This document shows positions 27,688 through 36,831 of a DNA stretch of 64,000 bases, piece by piece. Source of the DNA: Humibacillus xanthopallidus (GTDB taxonomy: Bacteria > Actinomycetota > Actinomycetes > Actinomycetales > Dermatophilaceae); NCBI RefSeq assembly GCF_006717145.1, contig NZ_VFQF01000002.1, positions 1,054,001 to 1,118,000 of the forward strand. The letters are read 5' to 3'. A model generated the notes under the pieces. The model was not told where the DNA came from, made no database searches, and worked only from the letters and a program-made list of their open reading frames with translations. The translations under genes and the position numbers were made by a program. Position 1 is the first letter of the stretch, and each line of letters begins with the position of its first letter.

Positions 27688-29397
27688 TCAGTCAGGGGCG
27701 GCGTATCGCTTCCCCATGTCGAGGAGCGCATTGTGCAGCTGGTCCATCTTGCCACCGGGATTGTTACGCCCTGTCGGGGCATCCGCCCGTATCCGTTGGC
27801 CCGCGGAGGTGATGAAGACGAAGTAGTGGAACCCGAGGTCGACGTCGGCTTGGACCTTCTCGAGCCTGACCTCCGCCAGGTCGGGCCACGCGATCCTGTG
27901 CCTGCGAATCAGGTTGCTAACCGTCAGCCCTGACGCGTCGGCGGTGATGCTCCACCGCAGGCAGGCCACACCCACCGATGCCATCACGAGCACCGCGCCG
28001 GCCAACGCAAGAGCGCCGGCGAGTCCAAGTTCGTCGCGTGCGGCAATGCCCACTACAGCGCCGAGCGAAGCGAGAACCAGAGCGCCAGCGCACCAGAACA
28101 GCCGCGCACGCGGTCTCTCCACCAACCTCTCGGAGGGGTCGGCACGACCGGGCAAGTCCGGACCGGTGTTGGCGTCTCTCATCGTGCCCACTTCCGTCGA
28201 CCCGCTGACTCCGCGCCCCGCAGTCAACGCGGGGCCTCGTCCGGCTTCGTACCGGGCATCGGGCGCCGAGCCCGCCGCTCTGGCAAGGTTGCGGCGGGCC
28301 AGAAGCCGAGCGATGTGCCGTCCGGACAGCACGGCAAGCGCGCCGCCGACGACGATCACGACGATCGTGAACACGCTGTCCGCCGGGGTCCCCTTCCGTT
28401 CCGGGGTGTCGAGCCCGACCCAGACGTTGAGGAGGTAGCCCCCATAGATGACCGCGGTCCCCACCATCAGGCTGCCAAGGCCGACCGCGACGGCACCGAT
28501 GGCGCCAACGCGTTCGGCATCTGGCTTCAGCAGCTGCCCGAAGTCGGGACCTTCCTCGACCCACAGACAGAAGTCGGCACCCTCGACCCAGTCATCCAGG
28601 TCCGCCGCCGGGTGCTGAAGGTAAGCGGCAGCCATGGCATCCTCGGCAGAGTCATATTCGTGATCCACGACCCGGCATCGGTTCACGGGGCTTCCACTGA
28701 CGGCCAGGATGTCGGGAACCTCGTCGAAGAGGTGTGGCACGGCACCGGGCAGGTCGCTGGCCACAAGGGACAGCTGTCGGAGCCGGAATCCACCGCTGGA
28801 CGTGCGCATGGCGACGGCCAGCTCGAGTTCGGCAGCTCCCAACGGCTGTGGTTCGACGCTCACGACCTGCACCACCGGCCAGACCCGGTCCGTGCCCGGA
28901 TCAGGTTCTGCGATGAGGTCGGGCGCGGGCCTTTCGACCGCGGGGTCCTCGCCCTTGCCAATGCCGAACGCGGTCAGGAGGGCCACCCCCCAGATCAGCA
29001 ACCCCACAGGATCCGCGGTCATGAGGTCCCATACCGTGTTGGCAGCCTCACTGACCGAGAGGGGCTCGGGCGCGAACCCTTCGCCGTCGTAGAGCCACAG
29101 GATGAGGTAGCTCGACAGCAGAAGGCTGAACAGGGTCAGCACGACGCTCAGGGCCCGGACCCAGCCCCCGGGGAGCGTGGCGTGCCCGGCCGCCACCGCG
29201 TATCCCACGCCCATTCCCAGGACAACGGCGACCAGACCCAGCTCGTATCCGGTGAGGATGACGACGGCCGCGTAGACGCCCGCACCGGCAACAGCGGCAG
29301 TCAGGCCGAACGCCCCAGCACGCAGCAACGACCCGGCTGCTCGCGGGCCACCGTCCTGACCGGCATCGTTCTGCAAGACTCCCGAATCACCTGACAT
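27688..29397 (-). CDS. Large membrane protein with C-terminal PH-like domain
   Basis: 569 aa, ATG 29397. I do not recognise a named whole-length family. Helices cluster at about 25-160 (four or five), 290-370 (two) and 425-480 (two), separated by a soluble segment about 165-285 with LRQLSLVASDLPG and a Cys/Trp-rich stretch. The last 85 residues (ITADASGLTVSNLIRRHRIAWPDLAEVR) look like a bacterial PH domain (bPH_6 type). Base composition is slightly less GC-rich than flanking housekeeping genes. Function unknown. Confidence 0.72.
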   Translation of the reverse strand: MSGDSGVLQNDAGQDGGPRAAGSLLRAGAFGLTAAVAGAGVYAAVVILTGYELGLVAVVLGMGVGYAVAAGHATLPGGWVRALSVVLTLFSLLLSSYLILWLYDGEGFAPEPLSVSEAANTVWDLMTADPVGLLIWGVALLTAFGIGKGEDPAVERPAPDLIAEPDPGTDRVWPVVQVVSVEPQPLGAAELELAVAMRTSSGGFRLRQLSLVASDLPGAVPHLFDEVPDILAVSGSPVNRCRVVDHEYDSAEDAMAAAYLQHPAADLDDWVEGADFCLWVEEGPDFGQLLKPDAERVGAIGAVAVGLGSLMVGTAVIYGGYLLNVWVGLDTPERKGTPADSVFTIVVIVVGGALAVLSGRHIARLLARRNLARAAGSAPDARYEAGRGPALTAGRGVSGSTEVGTMRDANTGPDLPGRADPSERLVERPRARLFWCAGALVLASLGAVVGIAARDELGLAGALALAGAVLVMASVGVACLRWSITADASGLTVSNLIRRHRIAWPDLAEVRLEKVQADVDLGFHYFVFITSAGQRIRADAPTGRNNPGGKMDQLHNALLDMGKRYAAPD

Positions 29398-29599
29398 GTC
29401 CAGAACCCCTCTCCATCTCGTTCCCGGTCCAAGGTTCCGGCCCGGGCCCGGCCCTGTCTGTGCCGGTGCTGTCACAAGTGCCTACGACTCACCGGTCAGA
29501 AGATCGCCATGGCGTGCTGACTGAAGGGCGCCAGCGACGCGTGGCCACGGGATGACTCGTCCTGACAGACCTCCCCGGACGCGCCGATGTGCGGTGGCG

Positions 29600-30142
29600 C
29601 TAGAGGGGATGGTCCAGCTCGGTCAGGCCGCGTGCCGCTCGGGCCCGGTTGACGATCTGGCGGACGTACTCAGACTTGGCGTCGGTGTAGTCGCCGCTCC
29701 AGATGCCACGGGCCACCAGCCCACGCTTGAGCTCTTCGTAACGGCGGCGGTCCTCGTCGTGTTCACGCAGCCAAGCCGCAAAGAGGCGCAGATGCGACTC
29801 GGGCCACTGCTCGGCGGTGAACAGGTGGCCGATCGCGCGCCGCCGTCCGGACGACGGAAGGAAGGCGGCCCAGTGGTCGCCGACGAGGACGGGTGCTGAC
29901 CAGCCGGCTTCGGCCAGGACCTCGCGAGCGCCGTCAATCGTCCCGGTGGCCGGCAGGCGCATCGCGAGGTCGATGACCGGCTTGGCGGCCAGCCCGGGCA
30001 CCGAGGTCGACCCGACGTGCTCGATGTCCCAGTCCGGCCCGAGCAGTGTTCTCAGCGCCCTCTCCAGCTGGGCGTACCGGTGCGGCCAGTCAGGGTCGTA
30101 CTCGACAAGCCGCTCCGCGGGGTACTTGTCAGCCCAGGCCAT
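29600..30142 (-). CDS. GrpB/UPF0157 nucleotidyltransferase-like protein
   Basis: 180 aa, ATG 30142. Family blocks: VEYDPDWPHRYAQLER near 14, IEHVGSTSVPGLAAKPVIDLAM near 40-60 (the GS..PGL...PVID nucleotidyltransferase-like core), HLFTAEQWPESHLRLFAAWLREH near 107. Often annotated as related to dephospho-CoA kinase-associated GrpB domains; activity not established. Its ATG lies 6 nt after a TACGCT box, suggesting a leaderless mRNA. Confidence 0.88.
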   Translation of the reverse strand: MAWADKYPAERLVEYDPDWPHRYAQLERALRTLLGPDWDIEHVGSTSVPGLAAKPVIDLAMRLPATGTIDGAREVLAEAGWSAPVLVGDHWAAFLPSSGRRRAIGHLFTAEQWPESHLRLFAAWLREHDEDRRRYEELKRGLVARGIWSGDYTDAKSEYVRQIVNRARAARGLTELDHPL

Positions 30143-30148
30143 GCGCGG

Positions 30149-30154
30149 AGCGTA
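30149..30154 (-). promoter_or_regulatory. -10-like box TACGCT of the GrpB gene
   Basis: TACGCT on the minus strand is followed by 6 nt and then the ATG at 30142. No good -35 is visible. Same geometry as other leaderless starts in this window. Confidence 0.5.
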
Positions 30155-30214
30155 GGCGCCGTCACCGACATGCCCCCGAACAACAGCTGCAGGTCTCTGG
30201 ACGACACCAGTCGG

Positions 30215-30868
30215 TCAGCGAGCTGCCCGAAGGTAGGCGAGCACCGCCTTGACGCGCTTGTTGGAAGTGTCGTCCTGGTGCAGGTCGAGCTTGACGAAGA
30301 TCTGGCCGACGTGGACCTCCACGGTTCGTGGCGCGATGTGCAGTCGGGCGGCGATGGCCTCGTTCGTGTACCCGGCAGCGAGCTCGTGGAGCACCTCACG
30401 CTCTCGAACGGATAACGCGGCCAGCGGGTCGGCGCGGCGCTCACGGTCCACCAGTCGCCTGATGACGGCTTCGTCGACCACGCACTCGCCTGCCACCACT
30501 CGGGCTAGAGCATCCGTGAGGACTCCGGGGTCGAGGATCCGGTCCTTGAGCAGGTAGCCCACGCCGTCCTGGGCGTCCTCGAGCAGCTGCATGACGAAAC
30601 CCGACTCAAGGTGCTGAGACACGATGAGCACGGCGGTGTCCGGGTGGTCACGCCTGATCCGGGCGGCGGCAACGAGCCCCTCGTCAGAATGTGTGGGGGG
30701 CATCCGGATGTCGGTGACCGCAGCGTCGGGCGCCTCCGTCGCGACCAGCGCGAGGAGGTGTCGCGCGTCTTCGGCGACCGCGACGACCTCGATGCCCGAT
30801 GCAGTCAGCACCCGGACCAGTCCCTCCCTGGTGAGGTACTGGTCCTCGGCCACGACGATGCGCATCAT
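30215..30868 (-). CDS. NarL/LuxR-family response regulator
   Basis: 217 aa, ATG 30868 (a second Met follows at once). Receiver about 1-120 with VVAEDQYLTREGL, phospho-Asp53 in VTDIRMPP and the KDRI Lys; LuxR-type HTH about 150-210 (LSVREREVLHELAAGYTNEAIAARL, written here in part: VREREVLHELAAGYTNEA). Last gene of a four-gene operon and coupled by ATGA to the kinase that carries the phospho-accepting His. DNA target unknown; the divergent TolB-like gene is an obvious candidate. Confidence 0.93.
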   Translation of the reverse strand: MMRIVVAEDQYLTREGLVRVLTASGIEVVAVAEDARHLLALVATEAPDAAVTDIRMPPTHSDEGLVAAARIRRDHPDTAVLIVSQHLESGFVMQLLEDAQDGVGYLLKDRILDPGVLTDALARVVAGECVVDEAVIRRLVDRERRADPLAALSVREREVLHELAAGYTNEAIAARLHIAPRTVEVHVGQIFVKLDLHQDDTSNKRVKAVLAYLRAAR

Positions 30869-32316
30869 CTCTCCCCGGTCGGAAGCCAGGCCCGCGTGCT
30901 GACGCCGTCACATCCAAGCCCGCCGCCGATCGTCACAAAACGGTCGATCTCTACCGGGGTCGGCTCAACTCCGCCTGTGATCGTGGTGACCACCCGGCCG
31001 TCGACCACGACGACCTCAACCCTCAGAGGGGCGTCGGCAGTGTCGGCCTGGCGGGCGACCAGGCCTGCGATCGCCACCACTGCCCCCGGCTGCAGGTCTT
31101 CCTCGGGGAGCGAGACGACGTCGACCGGAACCCGCGCTCGGTCGGCGATCGCCTCGAGGGCGATGGACAGCCCGGCGCCGTCCAGCCCTGCCGGGCGCAG
31201 CCCGTGCCCCAGCTCACGGAGCGACTCCAGGACGAGCGGGATGCGACCCGCGGCATCCTCCAGGGCCTGACGACGTGGCAGGTCGGTGGTGCTGGACAGC
31301 TCCTCGCGCAGAGCGAGCCCCAGCGACAGGACCTCCTGCTGAGCACCGTCATGCAGGTCGCGTTCCAAGAGGCGGCGTTCTTCGTCGCCGCCTTTCACCA
31401 CTCGGGCCCGAGACTCCTGGAGCAGCCGGGCGTTCAGTCGTGAGACGGCGAGCAGCCGTGCGTTGTCGAGGGCCAGCCGAGCCGCGCCGGTCATCGCCCT
31501 GGCTACTGCCACTCTCGAGGTCGTCGGACGGTGGCAGACCCTGGCAATGGTCGACTCCCCGACTGTGATCAGGTCCACCTGCTGTCCGTGCCTCACCTCG
31601 GGTGCCGGGGCTCCGTCCTCGTCGACGACCGACCCGTCCGGTAGCGCAAAGGCGACCGACACGTCTGGGTCGTACAGCTGCTCACGCATTGAGGCGGTGG
31701 GATCGTGGGACTGCTCCAGTGCCATCGCCACATCGGCGAGCCTGCCGCGGGCCTGGACGACGGCGAGGACCTCGGCGGTGCCCCTGACGAGGCCGATGCA
31801 CGCCGCCGTGACCAGGGCTCCGGTCACGGACGCCACATCGAGGATCACCGTTACTGCCAGCGCGGCCCCGGCCCCTCCGAGCACGCTGCGTCGGCGGATC
31901 GCCTGAGCCGCGGTCATGACGGCGGCGAACCCGATGAGCGCATTGGCCACGATCGGCGCGAAGGGGATCCGGCCGAGGGCGAGCGGGTTCGTGCTGCACC
32001 TGACGAGGCAGGTCGGATCGCGGAACGGGTCGGTAGCCACGGCGACGAGCACAACTGCGGCGGCTACCGCGCTGGCGACGAGCCATATCGACCAGGCTCT
32101 TCCGCGCTCCGGCTGCAGGACCGCCAGCAGAGGAGCGCCCGCAGCCACGACCACGAGCACGTCGCCCAGGCCGGCCGGCTCCGTGAGTGCGAACCCCATG
32201 GCAGCCGCGAGGGCCAGGCACCTCGTGCTCAGGCCGGGGCGCCGGAGCACGGCCGCAGCCAGCGACGCTGCCAGGAGGCAGGCGATGAGGGCGGGTCCGA
32301 GCTCGGTCATCGTCAC
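30865..32316 (-). CDS. NarL-type sensor kinase with intact phospho-His but degenerate ATPase domain
   Basis: 483 aa, GTG 32316 (ATG 32310 also possible), overlapping the lipoprotein stop. Five or six N-terminal helices (about 1-170), a signalling region about 190-300, then HisKA_3 with RRLLERDLHDGAQQEVLSLG (His322) and the usual LRELGHGLRPAGL helix. What follows should be a HATPase_c domain, but the N box (ALTNxxKH) reads VARQADTADAP, the DDGxGG box reads ITGGVEPTP, and the GLxxLxxRV lid is absent. It probably cannot bind ATP itself and needs a partner kinase. See the 33779-35368 gene. Confidence 0.88.
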   Translation of the reverse strand: MTMTELGPALIACLLAASLAAAVLRRPGLSTRCLALAAAMGFALTEPAGLGDVLVVVAAGAPLLAVLQPERGRAWSIWLVASAVAAAVVLVAVATDPFRDPTCLVRCSTNPLALGRIPFAPIVANALIGFAAVMTAAQAIRRRSVLGGAGAALAVTVILDVASVTGALVTAACIGLVRGTAEVLAVVQARGRLADVAMALEQSHDPTASMREQLYDPDVSVAFALPDGSVVDEDGAPAPEVRHGQQVDLITVGESTIARVCHRPTTSRVAVARAMTGAARLALDNARLLAVSRLNARLLQESRARVVKGGDEERRLLERDLHDGAQQEVLSLGLALREELSSTTDLPRRQALEDAAGRIPLVLESLRELGHGLRPAGLDGAGLSIALEAIADRARVPVDVVSLPEEDLQPGAVVAIAGLVARQADTADAPLRVEVVVVDGRVVTTITGGVEPTPVEIDRFVTIGGGLGCDGVSTRAWLPTGER

Positions 32317-33782
32317 GGCGCATCGGCGATGCGGGTGAGTCCCGCCGACCAGAGCACGTCGTAGACGGCCGCTTCTTCAGGCTTGGCTGCGTGGTCCCCG
32401 CGCAACTCCAGAGAGTCGCCGTCGCGGCGGAAGAGCAGGCGCCAGTCACCGTCGCAGCCCGGCGAGGTCTCCCGCATCTCGAGCTTGTCCTTCGCCACGA
32501 CGGAGCGTCCCGAGCAGCCGCGACCGCTCGGCTCGATGACCTTGTAGTGGCCGTCGGTGAAGGTGATGGTCCACACGCCGGTGTTGTTCGCGACGTCGCT
32601 GGGCGCCCAGCCGGCCCCCGCCAGAACGGATTCGCGAACCGTCGTCCGCCAGACCCCGTTGAGGACGGACTGGTCTCCCGTCGGCTCCAGGGGTGCGGGG
32701 TCAGTCGCGACCATGGTGGCCGAGCAGGGGGCTGGAGGAGCCTCAACCGGTTCGGCCGCGGCCAGAGTTCGGAACCGGGCGATGGTCTGCGCGGTCTCCG
32801 GGTCCGACTCGAGCATGCGGTAGACCGGGGACGCCGCTCTGGTTGACGCGGCGAGCTGCTCAGCGCTCTCGAGGACTACACCACCGGACATCTGGGCGCA
32901 GTAGGCAGCTGCCTGCTCAGCGAGCGGCGCTCGCTTGAGGGGGGCTTGGGCCCGGGCGCCGGTCCTGACCGCGGAAGCCAGCGCCTCTCGCTGCTGCCCG
33001 CTCAGGCCGTCGTAGACCTTGGCGTTGACCACCACGACGTCGACCCGCACGGTCTGCAGGGCGTTCACGGTGAGCACGGCCCCTTCGGCGGGGTTGCTGG
33101 GACCACCCATGGCGAAGAAACCGCCCGTGACCTCCTTGGTGGCGACGGCTGAGGCCAGGTCGGAGCCGTTTCGGAAGTCCGCCTTGGCGCCCATCGCCTC
33201 GATCAGGGCGACGAGAACCGCACTTGGTTTGGTGGCGACGGTGCGGCCCGCCCAGGTGTCCGGGCTGAGCAGGGGCTTGTCCCAGGCTGCGGGATAGCGG
33301 AAGTCGTCGAAGGAGACTCCGACGGGAACGAGCCCGAGGGCGCGCGCCGGTTGGAGGGCTCGACCGACGACCGGGTCGTTCAGCGCGGATTCCACGGCCG
33401 CCCGGCTGGCCAGTAAACCCGGCGCCTGGAAGGCACGCAGAGCGGGTACCCCGGCGTCGGCCAGGGTGGGGGCGGACACCACGGCGACGTCGACGTCCCC
33501 GGACCGAACCGCGCCGAGGGCATCCGCGGAGGTGTCGGGGAGCCCGCTGTCCGGTTCCGGCCCCAGACGAAGCTCCAGCGATCCCTTCGACGCACTTGGC
33601 AATGCCCGGGACACGTCGATGAGCAGGTCGCCGGACGGTCGCCCTGGGATGCCGTAGCTGACGGCGTCGAGGCTGGCCTTGTCGACAGCCTCGCCCGCCC
33701 GGCTTGGTGTCGCTGCGGTGGCGCAGGCGGACAGGGACACCAGCAGGGCCAGGGTTGGGATGATGCGCTGGGTCCTGGTCAT
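32313..33782 (-). CDS. DctP-like solute-binding lipoprotein with extra C-terminal domain
   Basis: 489 aa, ATG 33782. Lipoprotein signal with lipobox LSAC (Cys20). Residues about 35-330 resemble TRAP-transporter DctP binding proteins (WAGRTVATKPSAVLVALIEAMGA, VDVVVVNAKVYDGLSGQQREAL). A further 130 residues (GVWRTTVRESVLAGAGWAP, Cys pairs near 425-450) are not part of DctP. No DctQ/DctM permease is in the window, and the gene sits between two membrane kinases with 4-nt overlaps on both sides, so a sensing rather than transport role is likely. Anchored outside the membrane. Confidence 0.82.
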   Translation of the reverse strand: MTRTQRIIPTLALLVSLSACATAATPSRAGEAVDKASLDAVSYGIPGRPSGDLLIDVSRALPSASKGSLELRLGPEPDSGLPDTSADALGAVRSGDVDVAVVSAPTLADAGVPALRAFQAPGLLASRAAVESALNDPVVGRALQPARALGLVPVGVSFDDFRYPAAWDKPLLSPDTWAGRTVATKPSAVLVALIEAMGAKADFRNGSDLASAVATKEVTGGFFAMGGPSNPAEGAVLTVNALQTVRVDVVVVNAKVYDGLSGQQREALASAVRTGARAQAPLKRAPLAEQAAAYCAQMSGGVVLESAEQLAASTRAASPVYRMLESDPETAQTIARFRTLAAAEPVEAPPAPCSATMVATDPAPLEPTGDQSVLNGVWRTTVRESVLAGAGWAPSDVANNTGVWTITFTDGHYKVIEPSGRGCSGRSVVAKDKLEMRETSPGCDGDWRLLFRRDGDSLELRGDHAAKPEEAAVYDVLWSAGLTRIADAP

Positions 33783-35368
33783 GACGATCCTCCGTGTCGA
33801 GGTCCCTCACGGTAGGAGGCCGACGCGCCCGCAGTATCGTGGTCAACCACTAGCACCAGGTCTGGAATCCGGGCCTCGACGATGGTTCCGCCGAGTCCGG
33901 ACTCGACCCGGAGCATCCCACCCAGGGAATGCACCCGATCACGCAGGCCGGTCAGGCCGCCCCCTGCTTGGTCGGCGCCACCCGGTCCGTCATCGGTGAT
34001 CCTGACGAGTACGCCACCCGGGGCCGCCGAGACGGTCAGTTCGATGTGGGCTCCAGGGGCGTGCTTGCGTGAATTCGCGAGCGCCTCGGCGCAGCAGAAC
34101 CACGCAGTGCGTCGCACTGCCGGGTCCACGGGTTCGACGCACTCGCCGACGACGACACCTCGGGACGCGGGACCTGCCATCCGCTGAAGCGCTGCGGACA
34201 GCATCTCGCCGTGGCGGAACGGGTCGACGTTCTCCACCAAGCGCTCGAGGCGCGAGCCGGCGTCGGCAGCCTGGTCCGCGACCCCCGTGAGGCCACCGGC
34301 CACGCGCAGCCTTCGCTCGAGGTCGGCCAGCGGTTCGAGGATGCCGTGGCGCAGCTCCCCGAGCACAGCGGCCCGCTCGCTCTCTGCGGCGTCCAGCACC
34401 CGGGCGCGCGAGGCTGAGAGCTCCTCGACCTGGCGGAGAAGGTCGTGGCGGAGCCGGGCGTTCGTCGCAGCCAGGCCGACCGTGCGGACGACCCGCGGTT
34501 CAAGGCTCACGCGTGCCCCGAGGAGCCTGCCCACCTCATGCCCACCGGCATCGCGCACTGCCGTCCCGCTTCGGGACGGCGCGGGGATAGGACGTCCGAA
34601 CGGGTCGATCCACCCTGCGCCCCCGTCGGTCAGCACCAGAGTGACCGGCGTGCCCAGCTCCGTCGAGAGCGTTCTGTCGAGGTCTGCGATGGGGTCGCTC
34701 TGCGCGGCGACAGTCGTCATCGCGAAGGTCAGCAGACCGGAGGACACGGTGAACGCCACCGCGTGCAGACCCGCTCCCCATGGCGTCGCCGGCGAGCCGC
34801 TGAGGAGCAGGGCGGCTGGCGGCAGCGCGAGGCCGACGCCAAAGCTCACGCATGCCCCTGCCGTCGCAGCCTCGGTCGGTCGCACTCTGGGCGCGGCCAG
34901 CCCGACCGCGACGAGTGCCAACCCGGTGGCCAGCAGGAGAGCTCGGTAGCCACCGATGAACGCGGATGCGGCGCACCCGTAGCCCAGGACGACGACGGTG
35001 GCCCTCAGGAACCCACGCGGCATCGCACGGATCATCAGGGCCTGGGTCAGGATCCCGACGTGGACGAGTGCGAGCCGGCCGAACGCATCGTCGAACCACC
35101 CGAGTCCACTGGCCGCCAGGTCCGGCAGCAACCAGGTGGCCCCGGCCGCGAACACCAGGCCCGGCGCCGAGCCGGGCACCCTCATCCGGATCGACCACAG
35201 GCCGCAGGCCATGACGACGAGCCCGGCCACGAGCGTGACGACGTCAGGAGTGCGCAGAAATCTCAGGGCCGGGATGGCGACCGAGGCAGCAACGATGGCC
35301 AGACCCGAGGTCGCTGCGACGAGGAGCATGGGACGGTGCTCAGGAGGAGCCGAGATCGCAGCCGCCAT
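33779..35368 (-). CDS. NarL-type sensor kinase with intact ATPase but lost phospho-His
   Basis: 529 aa from ATG 35368, preferred because GAGGTG lies 8 nt upstream; ATG 35389 is the alternative. About seven N-terminal helices (15-235), a soluble segment, then a HisKA_3-like helix reading ESERAAVLGELRHGILEPL: where relatives have LHDG this has LRHG, so the phospho-His position is Arg340 with a His one residue later. The HATPase_c domain is complete: EALANSRKH (Asn432), ITDDGPGGA (Asp459-460), GGLTGLRDRVHSLGG. First gene of the operon. It could phosphorylate the partner kinase in trans. Confidence 0.88.
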   Translation of the reverse strand: MAAAISAPPEHRPMLLVAATSGLAIVAASVAIPALRFLRTPDVVTLVAGLVVMACGLWSIRMRVPGSAPGLVFAAGATWLLPDLAASGLGWFDDAFGRLALVHVGILTQALMIRAMPRGFLRATVVVLGYGCAASAFIGGYRALLLATGLALVAVGLAAPRVRPTEAATAGACVSFGVGLALPPAALLLSGSPATPWGAGLHAVAFTVSSGLLTFAMTTVAAQSDPIADLDRTLSTELGTPVTLVLTDGGAGWIDPFGRPIPAPSRSGTAVRDAGGHEVGRLLGARVSLEPRVVRTVGLAATNARLRHDLLRQVEELSASRARVLDAAESERAAVLGELRHGILEPLADLERRLRVAGGLTGVADQAADAGSRLERLVENVDPFRHGEMLSAALQRMAGPASRGVVVGECVEPVDPAVRRTAWFCCAEALANSRKHAPGAHIELTVSAAPGGVLVRITDDGPGGADQAGGGLTGLRDRVHSLGGMLRVESGLGGTIVEARIPDLVLVVDHDTAGASASYREGPRHGGSS

Positions 35369-35595
35369 ACGTGGGTCACCTCGCGACATGGACCGGAGCC
35401 GGCGCTGACCAGACCGGGCTCTCAACGTCGACGGTAGTGGAAGCGCGGGGTCTGCGACCATGCCCTTCCCCTGGTGGGCGGGACCCAGACAGGCCACCTG
35501 AGAGCGGTGGGAGGAGCTAGGGGTTTCCCGCCATGTGCGGTCGACCCGACATCCATAGCGTCGCTCCAACCGCACTATCGACAGGAGGAATGACG

Positions 35596-36660
35596 ATGGC
35601 CTTGAACAACACCCCGCGACTGTGGGTCGCAGCCCTGGCAGCCGCAGCCTTGGCCTGCTCCGCGCTCACGCTGGGCGCTGGACACGCGGCGGCGACGTCC
35701 GCAGGCACCAGCGGGCGGATCAGCTTCATGGAACACGATGGAAGCGGCTTCTGGCAGGTCTGGACGGCGAATCCCGATCTGACCGCGAGGCGCCAGCTGA
35801 CCGACGGAGGCCACGACAACGGCTGGCCGTCGTGGTCGCCGACGTCGACTCGGCTCGCCTTCGACTCGGCGCGCATCGCACCAGAAGCCAACGGTGACCG
35901 CAAGGAGATCTTCACCATGGCGGCCAACGGCAGCAACGTCGCTCAGGTGACGCACATCGGGGGTTACAGCGGTCAACCGTCGTGGTCACCGGCGGGGAAC
36001 CTGATCGCGTTCACCTCAGATGGTGCGAGCTACCCAGACGCCCAGGGGATCTACGTCGTCCACCCCGACGGGAGCGGTCTTCGACGGGTCGTGGCACTCC
36101 CAGCGCACGGCGCGTGGCTCGATGCTCCCCGCTTCTCCGCCAGCGGTCGGCAGATCGCCTACGCCTACTACGAGGGTGGCAGGTCCACCCCCGGCGGCTG
36201 GCGTGGTGAGACCGTCTCGTTGTGGGTGGTGGATGTCGACGGAAGCAATGCGCATCAGGTCGTGGCCCCGGGCCGGCGTTCGGGTGACCTGGACTGGTCG
36301 CCTGACGGCACCAACCTCGTCTTCGAACTCATCGGCAACCACCCCGGCACCCTGTCGAACATCATGCGCGTCGATGCCACCGGGGGCGCCCCGACAGCTC
36401 TGACCGATGACCCCGGTATCGGGGGGATCGGCGAGTTCAAGGGCCAGGGCGCGGCGGACTCGTTCTTCTACGGTGAGAGCTTCGACCCGGCCTACGCACC
36501 GGACGGCACCCGCATCATGTTCACCCACAGTGACGGGGACGGCTCGTCGTTCCACATCGGGTTGCAGGTGATGAACGCCGACGGCAGCAACCGGCACTGG
36601 GTCTCCGGGCAGGATGAGTCGCTGCACCAGGTCGACTGGGGCACCGCACCCCTCGAATGA
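35596..36660 (+). CDS. Secreted TolB-like beta-propeller protein
   Basis: 354 aa, ATG 35596 with AGGAGGA 7 nt upstream (ATG 35590 is too close to it). Sec signal about 1-30 (LWVAALAAAALACSALTLG) ending near AGHAAA. About six PD40/WD40-like blades, each with a WSPxG/APDG-type turn: WPSWSPTSTRLAFD, PSWSPAGNLIAFTSD, LDWSPDGTNLVFE, AYAPDGTRIMFTHSD. No enzymatic motif. Probably binds proteins or glycans outside the cell. Divergent from the split-kinase operon with a 227-bp spacer, so it may be a target of that system. Confidence 0.82.
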   Translation: MALNNTPRLWVAALAAAALACSALTLGAGHAAATSAGTSGRISFMEHDGSGFWQVWTANPDLTARRQLTDGGHDNGWPSWSPTSTRLAFDSARIAPEANGDRKEIFTMAANGSNVAQVTHIGGYSGQPSWSPAGNLIAFTSDGASYPDAQGIYVVHPDGSGLRRVVALPAHGAWLDAPRFSASGRQIAYAYYEGGRSTPGGWRGETVSLWVVDVDGSNAHQVVAPGRRSGDLDWSPDGTNLVFELIGNHPGTLSNIMRVDATGGAPTALTDDPGIGGIGEFKGQGAADSFFYGESFDPAYAPDGTRIMFTHSDGDGSSFHIGLQVMNADGSNRHWVSGQDESLHQVDWGTAPLE

Positions 36661-36831
36661 CCCGAACGAGCTCGACCCGGGGCGTGGAGACGGTCGCCGC
36701 GACTCGAGTCAGCCACTTCCGGGAGCGGACCGCCGGTGAGTGGCGCCACGAGAGCCCTCGCGGTGGGCCTGGCGCAGGCCATCTGGTCACCGGAGATCCA
36801 CCGGCGTGATGGACCAGGTCACCGTCACGGC

